DNA from: a bacterium
GTDB lineage: Bacteria; Armatimonadota; Zipacnadia; Zipacnadales; UBA11051
Direction: 5' to 3'
DNA: 33,833 nt
NCBI GenBank assembly: GCA_021372615.1
Contig: JAJFUB010000163.1
Coordinates: 1-33,833 of the forward strand
This document shows positions 6,943 to 15,232 of the stretch, piece after piece (within the stretch, counting starts at the first letter, position 1; the number at the start of each line of letters is the position of its first letter). The notes beneath the pieces are model-generated. The model had not been told where the DNA came from. It did not search any database and saw only the letters and a program-made list of their open reading frames with translations. The position numbers were made by a program, and so were the translations under genes.

Positions 6943-6979
6943 GGTGGTCACACTCCCTTGTTCGTGTGTTGGTAGGGAC

Positions 6980-7008
6980 ATCATATGCATTGAGCGTATA
7001 AATGTCAA
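6980..7008 (-). promoter_or_regulatory. Promoter of the Hsp20 gene
   Basis: On the minus strand a perfect TTGACA (7003-7008) and TATGAT (6980-6985) are separated by exactly 17 bases. The region is locally AT-rich. The predicted leader is about 30 bases. This is a vegetative-type promoter with no recognisable heat-shock sigma motif. Confidence 0.85.
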
Positions 7009-7060
7009 GTATGTTTATGTTTACATCTGAACATCCAGCCCCGCCTGCCCCAGACCCGTC

Positions 7061-7082
7061 GCGCGGGCGAGGCCGCCCGCGC
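7061..7082. repeat. GCGCGGGCG/CGCCCGCGC palindrome in the 7009-7364 gap
   Basis: Perfect 9-bp arms around AGGC. It is the only structured element seen in the 356-base gap between divergent Hsp20 and beta-barrel genes. Read on the minus strand it begins GTAGCGCGGGCGG, like the other GTAGGGC- or GTACGCC-headed palindromes in this window. The rest of the gap shows no gene and no convincing promoter for the plus-strand gene. Confidence 0.5.
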
Positions 7083-7364
7083 TACAGGAAGGGAGATCGG
7101 GCACAGACTGTGGCCGGCTCTGAGTACCGGACCGCTCGCGCTGAGGAGGTGTCTCCGGAACACCACACCATCGCCTCGTACTCACTACGGGCGGTCGTAC
7201 TTTTCCTGAGGCCATTCCGTCTCAGGCATGTCTAAGCAGCTACTGTTGACGACGGTTGGCCACACTGGATCTCTGTGCCATCGTCGTGCAATGGTGGGTT
7301 GCAAGGAACCTTGCGGGCGTGCTAAGCTACATACCATCGGCCGGTGTAATCGAACCAGTTCATC

Positions 7365-9566
7365 ATGATCACCCCGCTGCGACCGCAACCGAAGATGCTC
7401 CTGGCCCTCGCCGCCGCTGTGATGCTGGCGGCGACCTGTGTGGTGGCCGATGACACCTCCGCCTCGGACCACGCCACCTTCTACCTCGAGAGCATTCGCC
7501 CGGCCACCATCAAGCTGGAGTCCGTAGCACCGCAGACGACGGACACGAACGCCCTCGTCGTGCCGACCGCCAACACCTACGACCTCAGCATGAACGGCGG
7601 CCTCATGTCGCTCCGCCGCAGCTTCACGCGGACCGTCGTGGACCGCGCCTCCGCGCTGCTGGACATGGCGTACCAGGAGAAGTCCGTCACCGAGGCCGGA
7701 CTCGATCTCGGAAGCACCGCGTTGAGCTTCTCCTCGACCACCACCGAGACCAAGGACGTCGTTGGGCTGTCGCTGGACAGCACGCGCGTAGATGTCATGG
7801 GGCTCAAGCAGTCCTTCGGCGGCGGCGAGAGCGCCTCGTCGCTCGCCCTCACCCGCACCATCACCACGCAGGAACTCGCCTCCGGCGATGTCTCCACGAC
7901 GGTGGACGCCCTCGCGTTCGCCAGCGGGTTGACTAAGCGCAGCGATCTGTCGTTCAAGGCCAGCCAGTTGACCACCGATGAGGTGGGGGCGCTGAACCAG
8001 ACGAACCTCGAGGCCGTCCTGAAGCTCAAGTTCGCGGGCAGCGAGAACGCACAGAGCTACCTCCTCACCCACAAGTTCAACAACCGCCAGGACATCGTCA
8101 TCGAGAAGATGGACTTCAATGTCCCGCTGGCGCTGAGCGGCGGCAAGGGGATCGCCGAGTACCATTCGGCCTTCACGACCACCGATGGGGTGGAGGTCGG
8201 CAAGCGCACCACGCATCTGCTTCTGCCCTTCCGTACGGGAGGCAAGGCGGGGAGCCTCGACCACCAGATCGTGGGGCAGGACAGTGGCTCGGGCATGGTG
8301 GAGACGACCACCACCAAGCTGGTCGCACCCTTCCGTCTGGCCGGCAGCGACTTCTGCACCGAGGGCACGCGCATCGTCCTGCACAAGTCCGGCTCTGACA
8401 CAGAGACACTGGCGCAGAAGCTGACGGCCCCCCTGCTCGGCGGGTTGGCGACACTGCACCACCAGACGGTGAAGACTGAGACCTCGTCGGCGACCACGGA
8501 GGTGGAGCAGTTCGCCGTGACGCTGCCCACCATCAAGCTGGGCACGGTCGCCAGCTTCACCGGATCGCGCACCTCCACCGACACCAGCACCACCGGCGCC
8601 GAGGACGTGACCAGCGTCAGCCTCACCGCCGATCCGCTCAAGCCGCTGCATATCGAGGCCCAGTACAAGCTGGACGACGAGGGCGACACGCAGACGACGA
8701 TCAGCCGCCAGCTCCAGACCAAGTGGGCCATCTGTGACAAGACGTCGCTGGTGGGGCGGTTCTCGGAGGCCGAAGCAGCCAGCACCACCACACCCAACGT
8801 CCTGCGCCTGGTGGAACTCGTGCGCGACCGCGGCAAGTCCGGGATCGGGCTGCGTGCCGGCCTGGCCTCCTACGAGGCGTCCGACGGCACCGAAGTGGAC
8901 GCCGCGCGGCGCTTCGAGGTCACGGCCGGTGACAAGCGGACGGTCGCTGTCAGCGCCGCCTACTGTGAGTATGACACCAGCTCGTACAAGCGGCAGGATG
9001 ACGACGGTACCGTGGCGCTGTCGCTGCAGCATGGCAACCCCGACGGTTTCAGTGTGCGCTGGCGCTATGAGGACAAGCCGGCGCGGGCCGAGCCGCTGCA
9101 GGCGGTGGAGTTGGCGATGAAGGCACTGGGCGGCTCGCTACAGCTCAGCTATGCCGCCAACCCGGTAGCGCCCGATGGCTCGACGGTGCGCCAGGCCGAC
9201 CAGTACGAGGCGACCCTGGGGCGCAAGATCCTCGGTGGCGTCACCATGGAAGTGGCCTACCGCTACCTCGCCTATGACGAGGAAGGCGACAACGACCAGA
9301 GCGTTCGCATCAAGCTGGACGGCGGCAAAGAGGACAAGAGCGGCAAGCTGGCAGTGGCCTTCTACACCGGCGACTACGCCCCGACAGCCAAGTCCACGGT
9401 GACGGCCAGCACGATTCCCCTGACCTCGCTGCTGAGCATCTCATACTCGCACAAGTGGGGCACCGCCGGTCGGATCAGTCTGACCGTCAAGCAGCAGATG
9501 GCCGCCAGCGCCACTCTGGAAGATGACGCGACTGAGGGGCGCCTGGAGTTCCAGACGTCGTTCTAG
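7365..9566 (+). CDS. Large outer-membrane beta-barrel candidate
   Basis: The 733-residue protein starts with a signal peptide (MLLALAAAVMLAATCVVA, about 11-28). It then has many alternating polar/hydrophobic segments of 8-12 residues rich in Ser and Thr, with acidic loops, and no hydrophobic helix. Examples are SLQLSYAAN, GGVTMEVAYRYLAY, DQSVRIKLDGG and KLAVAFYTGDYAP. It ends RLEFQTSF: a final Phe with alternating hydrophobics is the signal recognised by the BAM insertion machinery. These features suggest a barrel with many strands in a diderm outer membrane, but no specific porin family is recognised. It has no neighbours on the same strand within 200 bases. Start uncertainty: ATG at 7365 or an internal ATG at 7395, neither with a strong Shine-Dalgarno. 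Confidence 0.65.
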   Translation: MITPLRPQPKMLLALAAAVMLAATCVVADDTSASDHATFYLESIRPATIKLESVAPQTTDTNALVVPTANTYDLSMNGGLMSLRRSFTRTVVDRASALLDMAYQEKSVTEAGLDLGSTALSFSSTTTETKDVVGLSLDSTRVDVMGLKQSFGGGESASSLALTRTITTQELASGDVSTTVDALAFASGLTKRSDLSFKASQLTTDEVGALNQTNLEAVLKLKFAGSENAQSYLLTHKFNNRQDIVIEKMDFNVPLALSGGKGIAEYHSAFTTTDGVEVGKRTTHLLLPFRTGGKAGSLDHQIVGQDSGSGMVETTTTKLVAPFRLAGSDFCTEGTRIVLHKSGSDTETLAQKLTAPLLGGLATLHHQTVKTETSSATTEVEQFAVTLPTIKLGTVASFTGSRTSTDTSTTGAEDVTSVSLTADPLKPLHIEAQYKLDDEGDTQTTISRQLQTKWAICDKTSLVGRFSEAEAASTTTPNVLRLVELVRDRGKSGIGLRAGLASYEASDGTEVDAARRFEVTAGDKRTVAVSAAYCEYDTSSYKRQDDDGTVALSLQHGNPDGFSVRWRYEDKPARAEPLQAVELAMKALGGSLQLSYAANPVAPDGSTVRQADQYEATLGRKILGGVTMEVAYRYLAYDEEGDNDQSVRIKLDGGKEDKSGKLAVAFYTGDYAPTAKSTVTASTIPLTSLLSISYSHKWGTAGRISLTVKQQMAASATLEDDATEGRLEFQTSF

Positions 9567-9592
9567 GGGCGAGGCCGGTATCGGCCCGCCCC
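9567..9592 (+). terminator. GC-rich hairpin after the beta-barrel gene
   Basis: GGGGC and GGCC face GGCC and GCCCC directly after the stop codon (CGAGGCCGGTATCGGCCCG centre). No T-run follows. The core resembles the GGCCGG...CCGGCCCGCC repeat arms, so it may be a divergent repeat copy acting as a terminator. Confidence 0.45.
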
Positions 9593-9621
9593 GTGCCGTC
9601 CCGTTTACGGCAATCTTACCG

Positions 9622-9650
9622 TTGACTGGGTGTCAGGTTTCCGGTATACT
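9622..9650 (+). promoter_or_regulatory. Promoter of the cvpA-like/sigH operon
   Basis: TTGACT (9622-9627) and TATACT (9645-9650) are separated by exactly 17 bases. The predicted leader to the ATG at 9808 is about 150 bases, with no further structure recognised. Confidence 0.85.
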
Positions 9651-9807
9651 TTGTGGCACATAGCAGAAGGCCGTGGGGCCCAGGCCTCTCGTCACACTCC
9701 TCGCTACCACTCGCAGCGCTCTGGATCCCCCCACTCTCGTCGCTTGAGGGCAGACAATCCGCGCGCGCGCCGGTTCACCGTCGGTGCGCACAGGATGGAT
9801 ACGCCTC

Positions 9808-10293
9808 ATGACTTGGCCTGACTTCGTCGCGATTGCCCTGTGTATCGCCATGGGCATCGTCGAGAGCAAGCGAGGCTTCGTGCCGGCTTTCTGCGCCATG
9901 GTGGGCGCCGTGCTGGTAGTAGAGATCGCCGGATCGAGCTACCGCAGCCTTTTCCCCGGCCTCAGCTATGCCACCGGGTATGCCGTGACAGTCATCATCG
10001 GTTTTGCCATCGTCGCGGTCCTGACCATCCTGCTCAAGCGTTACGCGCCGACGGACATCGGCTCTTTTGACAGCCCCCTGGCGGGCGTGGTCGGCATCTT
10101 CACCGGCCTGATCCTGGCCCACGCCCTGTACGGCGCCGTGATCCTGGCCTCGCCGGGCGGCATGACCGCCCCGGTCTATGCCAACTCGGCACTGGGCGGT
10201 CAGATATATGAGCTGCGTGGGTGGCACGGCTTTCTGGAGTTCATGGGCCGCATCGGCTCCACCAATGTGGCCGAACCAACCGGGCGCTCGTGA
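9808..10293 (+). CDS. CvpA-family membrane protein
   Basis: The 161-residue product has about four hydrophobic helices (approximately residues 5-20, 27-44, 56-76 and 92-114) and a FDSPLAGVVGIFTGLILAHAL segment resembling the conserved third/fourth helices of the CvpA/colicin V production family. A short soluble tail follows. CvpA-like proteins are inner-membrane proteins linked to envelope homeostasis, and their biochemical role is unsettled. The frame is open from a GTG at 9784, but AGGATGG ends about 9 bases before the ATG at 9808. It is the first gene after a strong promoter and is followed 16 bases later by the UBA-like gene and then sigH, so it probably lies in the same operon. Confidence 0.65.
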   Translation: MTWPDFVAIALCIAMGIVESKRGFVPAFCAMVGAVLVVEIAGSSYRSLFPGLSYATGYAVTVIIGFAIVAVLTILLKRYAPTDIGSFDSPLAGVVGIFTGLILAHALYGAVILASPGGMTAPVYANSALGGQIYELRGWHGFLEFMGRIGSTNVAEPTGRS

Positions 10294-10309
10294 CCCGGTC
10301 CGGGGATGA

Positions 10310-10693
10310 TTGAGTGTGCATGACCTGGCGCAAGTGGACCTGATCCGCGAGCGGATGGGTGTGGGCTACAAAGAGGCCATGGCGGCCCTGGACGAGGCGG
10401 AGGGGGATGTGGTCGCTGCCCTGGCTATCCTCGAAGACGCCGCTGTAGGCGGCCTGAGACTATTTGAAGAACGGGCGAAGGAAGGAGTGAGGCGCGGGCT
10501 CGTCGAGCAACTCACACTGATCAGGTGGCAGATCCTGGGGCAGCCGGTGGCGGAGCTACCGGTGGCCGTGGTCGGGATCGGGGCCGTGCTGGTGGGCCTG
10601 GCGGCTCTCCTGATCTCTAGCAGCACCGTCGAAACCGAGTACACGTCCGGGGACTCGGGGCCCACGGACCAGCAACCTCCAGAGAGTCATTAG
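10310..10693 (+). CDS. UBA-like/DUF4342-type small membrane protein
   Basis: This protein of about 127 residues has an N-terminal three-helix UBA-like domain (LIRERMGVGYKEAMAALDEA, then GDVVAALAILE), the fold also used by EF-Ts. A basic linker (EGVRRGLVEQL) and one transmembrane helix follow (PVAVVGIGAVLVGLAALLI, about 83-101), then a short hydrophilic tail. This layout resembles DUF4342 proteins, whose function is unknown. The start is TTG at 10310 or GTG at 10316; GGGG lies upstream at a better distance for the GTG. It lies between the CvpA-like gene and sigH. A role in membrane-linked control of the sigma factor is conceivable from position only. Confidence 0.7.
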   Translation: MSVHDLAQVDLIRERMGVGYKEAMAALDEAEGDVVAALAILEDAAVGGLRLFEERAKEGVRRGLVEQLTLIRWQILGQPVAELPVAVVGIGAVLVGLAALLISSSTVETEYTSGDSGPTDQQPPESH

Positions 10694-10705
10694 CCGAGGT
10701 GACAA

Positions 10706-11395
10706 ATGGTTAATGCTGCGGAATTCTTTCGCGAAGCCGGAACCCGTTTGGTGGGCCATTCGCAGGATCCGCTGTCGGATGAGGAGCTCGTGAGGCGCGC
10801 GCAGGAAACGCGTGACGTCGAAGCGACAGAGTACCTACTGTACAAATACCGCAACCTAGTCCGCGCCAAGGTCAAGTCGTACTTCCTGGTCGGCGCCGAG
10901 CGCGATGACCTGCTGCAGATCGGCATGATCGGTCTGTGGGAAGCCATCACCGACTACCGCGCTGACCGCCACACGTCGTTCGCCTGCTTCGCCAAGGTCT
11001 GCATTCAGCGCCAGATGATCTCGGCCATCAAGGCTGCCACCCGGCAGAAGCAGGCGCCGCTGAACTCCTCCGTCTCCCTGGAAGCCCCCCCCAGCGGCGA
11101 CAGTGAGGACCGCGCGCTGTCCGAGGTGCTCACCTGCAAGCCCGAGGTGGACCCCGAGACCATCGTGCTGGGCAAAGAGGGCGAGCGCCTGTTGCAGGAG
11201 ACGCTGCGCGAGGAGCTTTCGCCGTTCGAGTGGCGGGTCCTCACCGAGTACCGCACCGGCAAGTCCTACCGCGAGATGGCGGAGAAGCTGGACTGCAAGG
11301 TCAAGTCCATAGATAACGCTCTGTCGCGGATCCGGCGCAAGCTGCCCCAGGTCGCCCCGGAGCAGGTGCAGAGACTGCGAGCGCACACCGCCTGA
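10706..11395 (+). CDS. sigH: RNA polymerase sigma factor, SigH (Spo0H) family
   Basis: The 229-residue protein follows the Bacillus SigH pattern closely. It has an N-terminal SDEELVRRAQ helix, region 2 with YRNLVRAKVKSYFLVGAERD, DLLQIGMIGLWEAITDYR and FACFAKVCIQRQMISAIK, and then TRQKQAPLNSSVSLE. C-terminal region 4 is a helix-turn-helix (about 180-215) with KSYREMAEKLDCKVKSIDNALSRIRRKL. SigH directs transition-phase and sporulation-entry genes in Firmicutes; homologues outside that group have other targets. GAGGT precedes the ATG. No anti-sigma gene is adjacent, but two small membrane proteins precede it in the operon. A terminator hairpin follows 21 bases after the stop. Confidence 0.88.
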   Translation: MVNAAEFFREAGTRLVGHSQDPLSDEELVRRAQETRDVEATEYLLYKYRNLVRAKVKSYFLVGAERDDLLQIGMIGLWEAITDYRADRHTSFACFAKVCIQRQMISAIKAATRQKQAPLNSSVSLEAPPSGDSEDRALSEVLTCKPEVDPETIVLGKEGERLLQETLREELSPFEWRVLTEYRTGKSYREMAEKLDCKVKSIDNALSRIRRKLPQVAPEQVQRLRAHTA

Positions 11396-11416
11396 CGCCG
11401 GGCGCTAACGATTCCC

Positions 11417-11450
11417 GCGGACGGGTCAGCAATGGCCCGTCCGCTGCGTT
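11417..11450 (+). terminator. Terminator of the sigH operon
   Basis: GCGGACGGG (11417-11425) pairs perfectly with CCCGTCCGC (11436-11444) and is followed by TGCGTTTGT. The T-run is weak, but the position 21 bases after the stop is typical. Confidence 0.7.
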
Positions 11451-11476
11451 TGTGGTACAATGGCTGGCGGCGCGTC

Positions 11477-11537
11477 GTGGGAGCGGTCACCGACCGCGAC
11501 TGGCCTGACGGAAGTCGCGGTCGGTGACCGCTCCCAC
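11477..11537. repeat. REPIN-like paired palindrome, 25-nt perfect arms
   Basis: The left arm (11477-11501) starts GTGGGAGCGGTCACCGACCG and the right arm (11513-11537) is its exact reverse complement over 25 bases, with an 11-base loop. Each arm contains its own palindrome, GCGGT-CACCG-ACCGC. It ends 38 bases before glyQ. No T-run follows, so it is more likely a dispersed repeat than a terminator. Confidence 0.85.
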
Positions 11538-11575
11538 AGCCTTCACACGCCAGCCTTCACCTACGGGAACCACCT

Positions 11576-12445
11576 ATGACTTTCCAGCAGATCATCAAGC
11601 ATCTCGACGACTTCTGGGCCCAGCGCGGCTGCATCATCGCCCAGCCCTATGACGTGGAGGTCGGCGCCGGGACCATGACGCCCGACACCTTCCTGCGCGC
11701 CCTGGGGCCCGAGCCCTGGAACGTCGCCTACGTGCAGGGCTGCCGCCGGCCGGACGACGGGCGCTATGGCGAGAACCCCAACCGCTTCCAGAAGCACTTG
11801 CAGTACCAGGTCATTCTGAAGCCCTCGCCCGACGGCATTCAGGAGACATACCTGGACAGCCTGTGCTCTCTGGGCCTCGACCCGCTGCAGCACGACTTCC
11901 GCTTCGTGGAAGATGACTGGGAGGCCCCGACGTTGGGCGCCTCGGGCGTCGGCTGGGAGGTCTGGCTCGACGGCATGGAGATCACGCAGTTCACGTACTT
12001 CCAGAAGGCCGGGGGCATGGTCTGCAGCCCCGTCGCCGTGGAGCTGACCTACGGCATCGAGCGGTTGGCGATGTACATGCAGGATGTGGACCACTACCGC
12101 GACCTGAAGTGGAACGACACGATCAAGTTCGGCGAGCTGCGGCGTGAGGAAGAGCGCCAGTTCTCCGTCTACAACTTCGAGGTTGCCAACATTGACATGC
12201 TCTGGGAGCTGTTCCGGCTCTACGAGGCCGAAGTCGAGCGCCTGCTGGAACTCGGCCTGCAGCTTCCGGCGTACGACTATGTGCTCAAGTGTTCGCACAC
12301 GTTCAACCTGCTCGACTCGCGCGGGGCGGTCAGCATCACCGAGCGCCCGGCGATGATCGGCCGCATCCGTAACCTGGCGGGCGCGGTGGCCAAGGCCCAT
12401 GTCGCCCAGCGCGAAGCGTTGGGGTACCCGCTGCTCGCCCAGTAG
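11576..12445 (+). CDS. glyQ: Glycine-tRNA ligase alpha subunit
   Basis: The 289-residue product matches the alpha subunit of the bacterial alpha2beta2 glycyl-tRNA synthetase along its length. It opens [20 protein letters not shown] and contains [63 protein letters not shown] and [12 protein letters not shown], which include the class II motifs. It forms glycyl-adenylate and, with GlyS, charges tRNA-Gly in the cytoplasm. It pairs with glyS 105 bases downstream. A large inverted repeat lies upstream and another between the two genes. No T-box was found before it, although glyQS is often T-box-regulated in other phyla. Confidence 0.97.
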   Translation: MTFQQIIKHLDDFWAQRGCIIAQPYDVEVGAGTMTPDTFLRALGPEPWNVAYVQGCRRPDDGRYGENPNRFQKHLQYQVILKPSPDGIQETYLDSLCSLGLDPLQHDFRFVEDDWEAPTLGASGVGWEVWLDGMEITQFTYFQKAGGMVCSPVAVELTYGIERLAMYMQDVDHYRDLKWNDTIKFGELRREEERQFSVYNFEVANIDMLWELFRLYEAEVERLLELGLQLPAYDYVLKCSHTFNLLDSRGAVSITERPAMIGRIRNLAGAVAKAHVAQREALGYPLLAQ

Positions 12446-12455
12446 TCCATGGCTC

Positions 12456-12521
12456 TGGTACGCCCGACACTCCTGTCGGGCGCGCCGCGTTCATCGCCCG
12501 ACAAGAGTGTCGGGCGTACCA
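12456..12521. repeat. REPIN-like paired palindrome between glyQ and glyS
   Basis: The left arm (12456-12482) reads TGGTACGCCCGACACTCC... and the right arm (12495-12521) is its reverse complement over 27 bases with one mismatch (a tolerable G-U in RNA); the spacer is 12 bases. Each arm contains CGCCCGACA...TGTCGGGCG. It starts 11 bases after the glyQ stop and ends 30 bases before the glyS ATG. Confidence 0.85.
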
Positions 12522-12550
12522 CAACTCATAACCGATGGCTCCTAGCTACC

Positions 12551-14659
12551 ATGCCTGATCTACTCATCGAGATTGGTGTCGAGGAAATCCCCGCGGACGT
12601 CATCGTGCCGGCGCTGGAGCAGATGCGCATGGCCCTGGCCGAGGGCCTTACCGCCCTGCGTCTGGAGCATGGCGCGGTCAGCATCTATGGCACGCCGCGC
12701 CGTCTGGCCGCGCTCGTGGCGGGCGTGGCGGAGCGCCAGCCGGACGAAGTCAAGGAGGTCAAGGGCCCGCCGGCGTCGGCGGCTTTCGACGCCGAGGGTA
12801 AGCCCACCAAGGCCGCGCAGGGCTTCGCCGCCAAGAACGGCCTGAGCGTGGATCAACTGCGTGTGGAGGAGACCGACAAGGGCTCCTTCGTCTACGCCAC
12901 CGTGTCCGGGCAGGGCCGCCCGGCCGCCGAGGTGATCCCCGGACTGCTCGAGAGCATGATGACGGGTTTCGTCTTCCCCAAGACGCTCAAGTGGGGCGAC
13001 CGCGAGGAGCGGTTTGCGCGGCCCGTGCGCTGGTTGGTGGCGCTGCTGGGGGACGAGGTGCTCGACTGGGAGTTCGCCCGCGTCAAGGCCGGGCGTACCA
13101 CGCGCGGCCATCGCTTCCTGGGGTCGGACCATGTGCCGATTAGCAGCCCTGCGGCCTATCTGGAGACCCTCCGGGCACAGCACGTGATCGCCGACCATCA
13201 CGAGCGCCGCGAGATGATCCGCGACCGCGCCGTGGCGGCAGCGGCGGCCGTGGGCGGCAACCCGCGCCTGGATGAGGACCTGCTGGAGGAGAACAACTTC
13301 CTCGTCGAGTGGCCGTCATGCCTCCTCGGCAGCTACCCCGAGCGCTTCCTGGCGCTGCCCGAGTCCGTGCCGGTGACCGTGATGCAGAAGCATCAGCGGT
13401 ACTTCCCGGTGCAGGACGAGGCGGGGCGCCTGCTCCCGCACTTCATCATCACCCGCAACGGCGAGGGCCAGGGCGAGGACAACATCCGCCGCGGCAACGA
13501 GAAGGTCATCGTGCCGCGCCTGGAGGACGCCGAGTTCTACCTGACGGAGGACCTCAAGACGCCTCTGCCCGACCGGCTGGAGGCGCTCAAGCGCGTCACG
13601 TTCATGGAGTCGCTCGGCACGCTGCACGATAAGACCGAACGGATCGTGCAGCTTGTGATCTGGCTGGGGCGGCAGCTTGGCATGCCGGCCAACGAGCGCG
13701 ACATCGCCGTCCGGGCGGCCCTGCTGTCCAAGTGCGACCAGGTGACGTTGATGGTCGGCGACGGCAAGCTGGCGGCCCTGCAGGGGGTCATCGGCGGACA
13801 CTACGCGGGTCTGGCCGGGGAGCGGCCGGAAGTCTGTCAGGCGCTGGCGGAGCAGTACCTGCCCGTGCGGCCGGACGACCCCGTGCCGGCGACGATGGCG
13901 GGCAAGCTGCTGGCCCTGGCCGACAAGATGGACAACCTCGCGGCTGCGTTCTCGCTGGGAATGATCCCCCGGGGCACGCGCGATCCGCAGGGCCTGCGGC
14001 GCCAGGCGCAGGCGGTGCTGGCCATCCTGCAGGCCGGCGATATGCACGTGCCACTGGGCGCCCTGGTGGCCGAGTCCGTGGGGCTGGTACCCGAGCCCGA
14101 TCCTCTGCCGAAGGGGGCGTTGTCGCCGGCTGACGCGGCCACTGCCCTGATGGACTTCGTGGCCGGGCGCATCGAGGCCACACTACAGGACGCGGGCCTG
14201 CCGTACGACACGGTTCGAGCCGCGCTGGGTGGCGCGTGGAACGACCCGGTGGAGATCATGCAGCGGGCGCAGGCACTGCAGCGGATCCGCGAGGATGCCG
14301 CCGACTTTGAGGCGCAGGTGGACACGGCTACGCGCCCCGCGAATATCTGGCGCAACACCGACCTGCCCGCTGGGGTAGCGGTGAAGCCGGCGCTGTTCGA
14401 GCACGAGACGGAAAGGGCCTTCTGGACGGCGTTCACGGCGGCGTGCGATCGGGTAGAGGCATTGCAGCAGGCCGAGACGACCGACTACGCGGCGGTCTGG
14501 CAGGCCATCACAGCCCTGCGCGAGCCGATCGAGACGCTGTTCGAGGCGGTCATGATCAACGCCGACGATCCCGACCTGCGCAACAACCGCCTCGCGATGA
14601 TGCGCGAGCTGGACACGCTGTATCTGCAACTCGCCGACTTCCGCGAGATCGTGCAGTAG
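12551..14659 (+). CDS. glyS: Glycine-tRNA ligase beta subunit
   Basis: The 702-residue product starts MPDLLIEIGVEEIPADV, the conserved N-terminus of GlyS. The open frame back to 12449 is the repeat sequence and not coding. Conserved segments include GPPASAAFDAEGKPTKAAQGFA, KTLKWGDREERFARPVRW, EWPSCLLGSYPERFLALP and QKHQRYFPV. An HD-like domain and a C-terminal DALR-type anticodon-binding domain (ending LRNNRLAMMRELDTLYLQLADF) complete it. The beta subunit binds tRNA-Gly and supports alpha-subunit catalysis. No good Shine-Dalgarno precedes the ATG, which is notable because an inverted repeat fills the upstream gap; coupling to glyQ may be weaker than usual. Confidence 0.97.
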   Translation: MPDLLIEIGVEEIPADVIVPALEQMRMALAEGLTALRLEHGAVSIYGTPRRLAALVAGVAERQPDEVKEVKGPPASAAFDAEGKPTKAAQGFAAKNGLSVDQLRVEETDKGSFVYATVSGQGRPAAEVIPGLLESMMTGFVFPKTLKWGDREERFARPVRWLVALLGDEVLDWEFARVKAGRTTRGHRFLGSDHVPISSPAAYLETLRAQHVIADHHERREMIRDRAVAAAAAVGGNPRLDEDLLEENNFLVEWPSCLLGSYPERFLALPESVPVTVMQKHQRYFPVQDEAGRLLPHFIITRNGEGQGEDNIRRGNEKVIVPRLEDAEFYLTEDLKTPLPDRLEALKRVTFMESLGTLHDKTERIVQLVIWLGRQLGMPANERDIAVRAALLSKCDQVTLMVGDGKLAALQGVIGGHYAGLAGERPEVCQALAEQYLPVRPDDPVPATMAGKLLALADKMDNLAAAFSLGMIPRGTRDPQGLRRQAQAVLAILQAGDMHVPLGALVAESVGLVPEPDPLPKGALSPADAATALMDFVAGRIEATLQDAGLPYDTVRAALGGAWNDPVEIMQRAQALQRIREDAADFEAQVDTATRPANIWRNTDLPAGVAVKPALFEHETERAFWTAFTAACDRVEALQQAETTDYAAVWQAITALREPIETLFEAVMINADDPDLRNNRLAMMRELDTLYLQLADFREIVQ

Positions 14660-14683
14660 CAAGGCGGCGTGGCTGTGGGGGGA

Positions 14684-14772
14684 GGGGCCGGATATCATCC
14701 GGCCCGCCGTGCGGACCTCTGGGCACAAGCAGACGTGAGCAGTGAACAACGGGCCGGCTGATAGCCGGCCCC
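14684..14772. repeat. REPIN-like paired palindrome after glyS
   Basis: The left half GGGGCCGGATATCATCCGG (starting 14684, continuing CCCGCCG) faces the right half GGCCGGCTGATAGCCGGCC (within 14750-14772), about 40 bases apart. Reverse-complemented, the right half reads GGGGCCGG-CTATCAG-CCGGCCCG against GGGGCCGG-ATATCAT-CCGGCCCG, so only central bases differ. The same pair occurs at 17819-17918. The right-hand hairpin followed by CACCGTTTC might also end the glyS transcript. Confidence 0.8.
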
Positions 14773-14803
14773 ACCGTTTCTCCCCGCCGGCCGGAGCGAC
14801 AGC

Positions 14804-15214
14804 CTACCAGTCTGCCTGCTCCTTGATCGCCTTCACCACCGCCCTGGCATCGGGGCCGCGGATGACGCGTGTGCCGACCAGCGTCGTCGGCGTGGTGGGC
14901 GCGGTCGAGCAACCGAACCTGTTGTGGCTCAACTCCTGGAGCACTTCTCGGGCGTGCGGAGCCTGGGTCACGTCCGCCAGCTCGTAGGCGACCCCCTGGC
15001 CGTCTAGCAGGTCCTGCAACACCGCGCAGTCCCCGCAGCCGGGGCCGAAGATGAGCACCACCGGCGGGCCGGGGTACTGCCACTCCACCCCCAGTTGCTG
15101 CATGACCTGCTCCGTCTGCTGTCGCGACCTGAGGCCCGAGCGGTCCTGGGTTGCGATGAGTACGAAGACGGCGACAAACGCGATCTGCACCAACGCCAGA
15201 TACCTGCGCGACAA
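14804..15214 (-). CDS. Membrane-anchored glutaredoxin/thioredoxin-like protein
   Basis: The 136-residue protein has one N-terminal transmembrane anchor (LALVQIAFVAVFVLIA, about 6-21) and a compact thioredoxin-fold domain with active-site CGDC (C60 and C63 in VVLIFGPGCGDCAVLQDLL), a YELADVTQ strand and a TPTTLVG segment with the cis-Pro expected for this fold. The short domain resembles glutaredoxin/NrdH-like proteins more than full thioredoxins. If the N-terminus is inside, the domain faces the cell exterior or periplasm and may act on disulfides there. It starts with TTG at 15214, supported by AAGGGGGG 8 bases upstream. It begins 18 bases after the GH42-like gene, so the two are probably co-transcribed; that gene product contains cysteine pairs. 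Confidence 0.75.
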   Translation of the reverse strand: MSRRYLALVQIAFVAVFVLIATQDRSGLRSRQQTEQVMQQLGVEWQYPGPPVVLIFGPGCGDCAVLQDLLDGQGVAYELADVTQAPHAREVLQELSHNRFGCSTAPTTPTTLVGTRVIRGPDARAVVKAIKEQADW

Positions 15215-15232
15215 GCTGCTAACCCCCCTTGC

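Noticed and set aside
7185-9032. A 615-codon open frame antisense to the beta-barrel gene, and similar long antisense frames (3385-4476, 16397-17770, 19522-21174, 25938-27605).
   Set aside because: They arise from high GC content opposite real genes. Their translations are low-complexity (Arg, Gly, Ala, His rich) with no recognisable motif, while the opposite strand carries signal peptides or catalytic motifs.
11477-11537. Rho-independent terminator for sigH.
   Set aside because: It lies 80 bases beyond the stop, no T-run follows, and a better hairpin is present at 11417-11444.
11396-11575. Possible T-box or riboswitch upstream of glyQ.
   Set aside because: No TGGNACC core or specifier loop was found; the gap contains a terminator hairpin and a repeat.
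12449-12550. N-terminal extension of the glyS frame.
   Set aside because: It is the translation of the inverted repeat. The conserved GlyS N-terminus begins at 12551.
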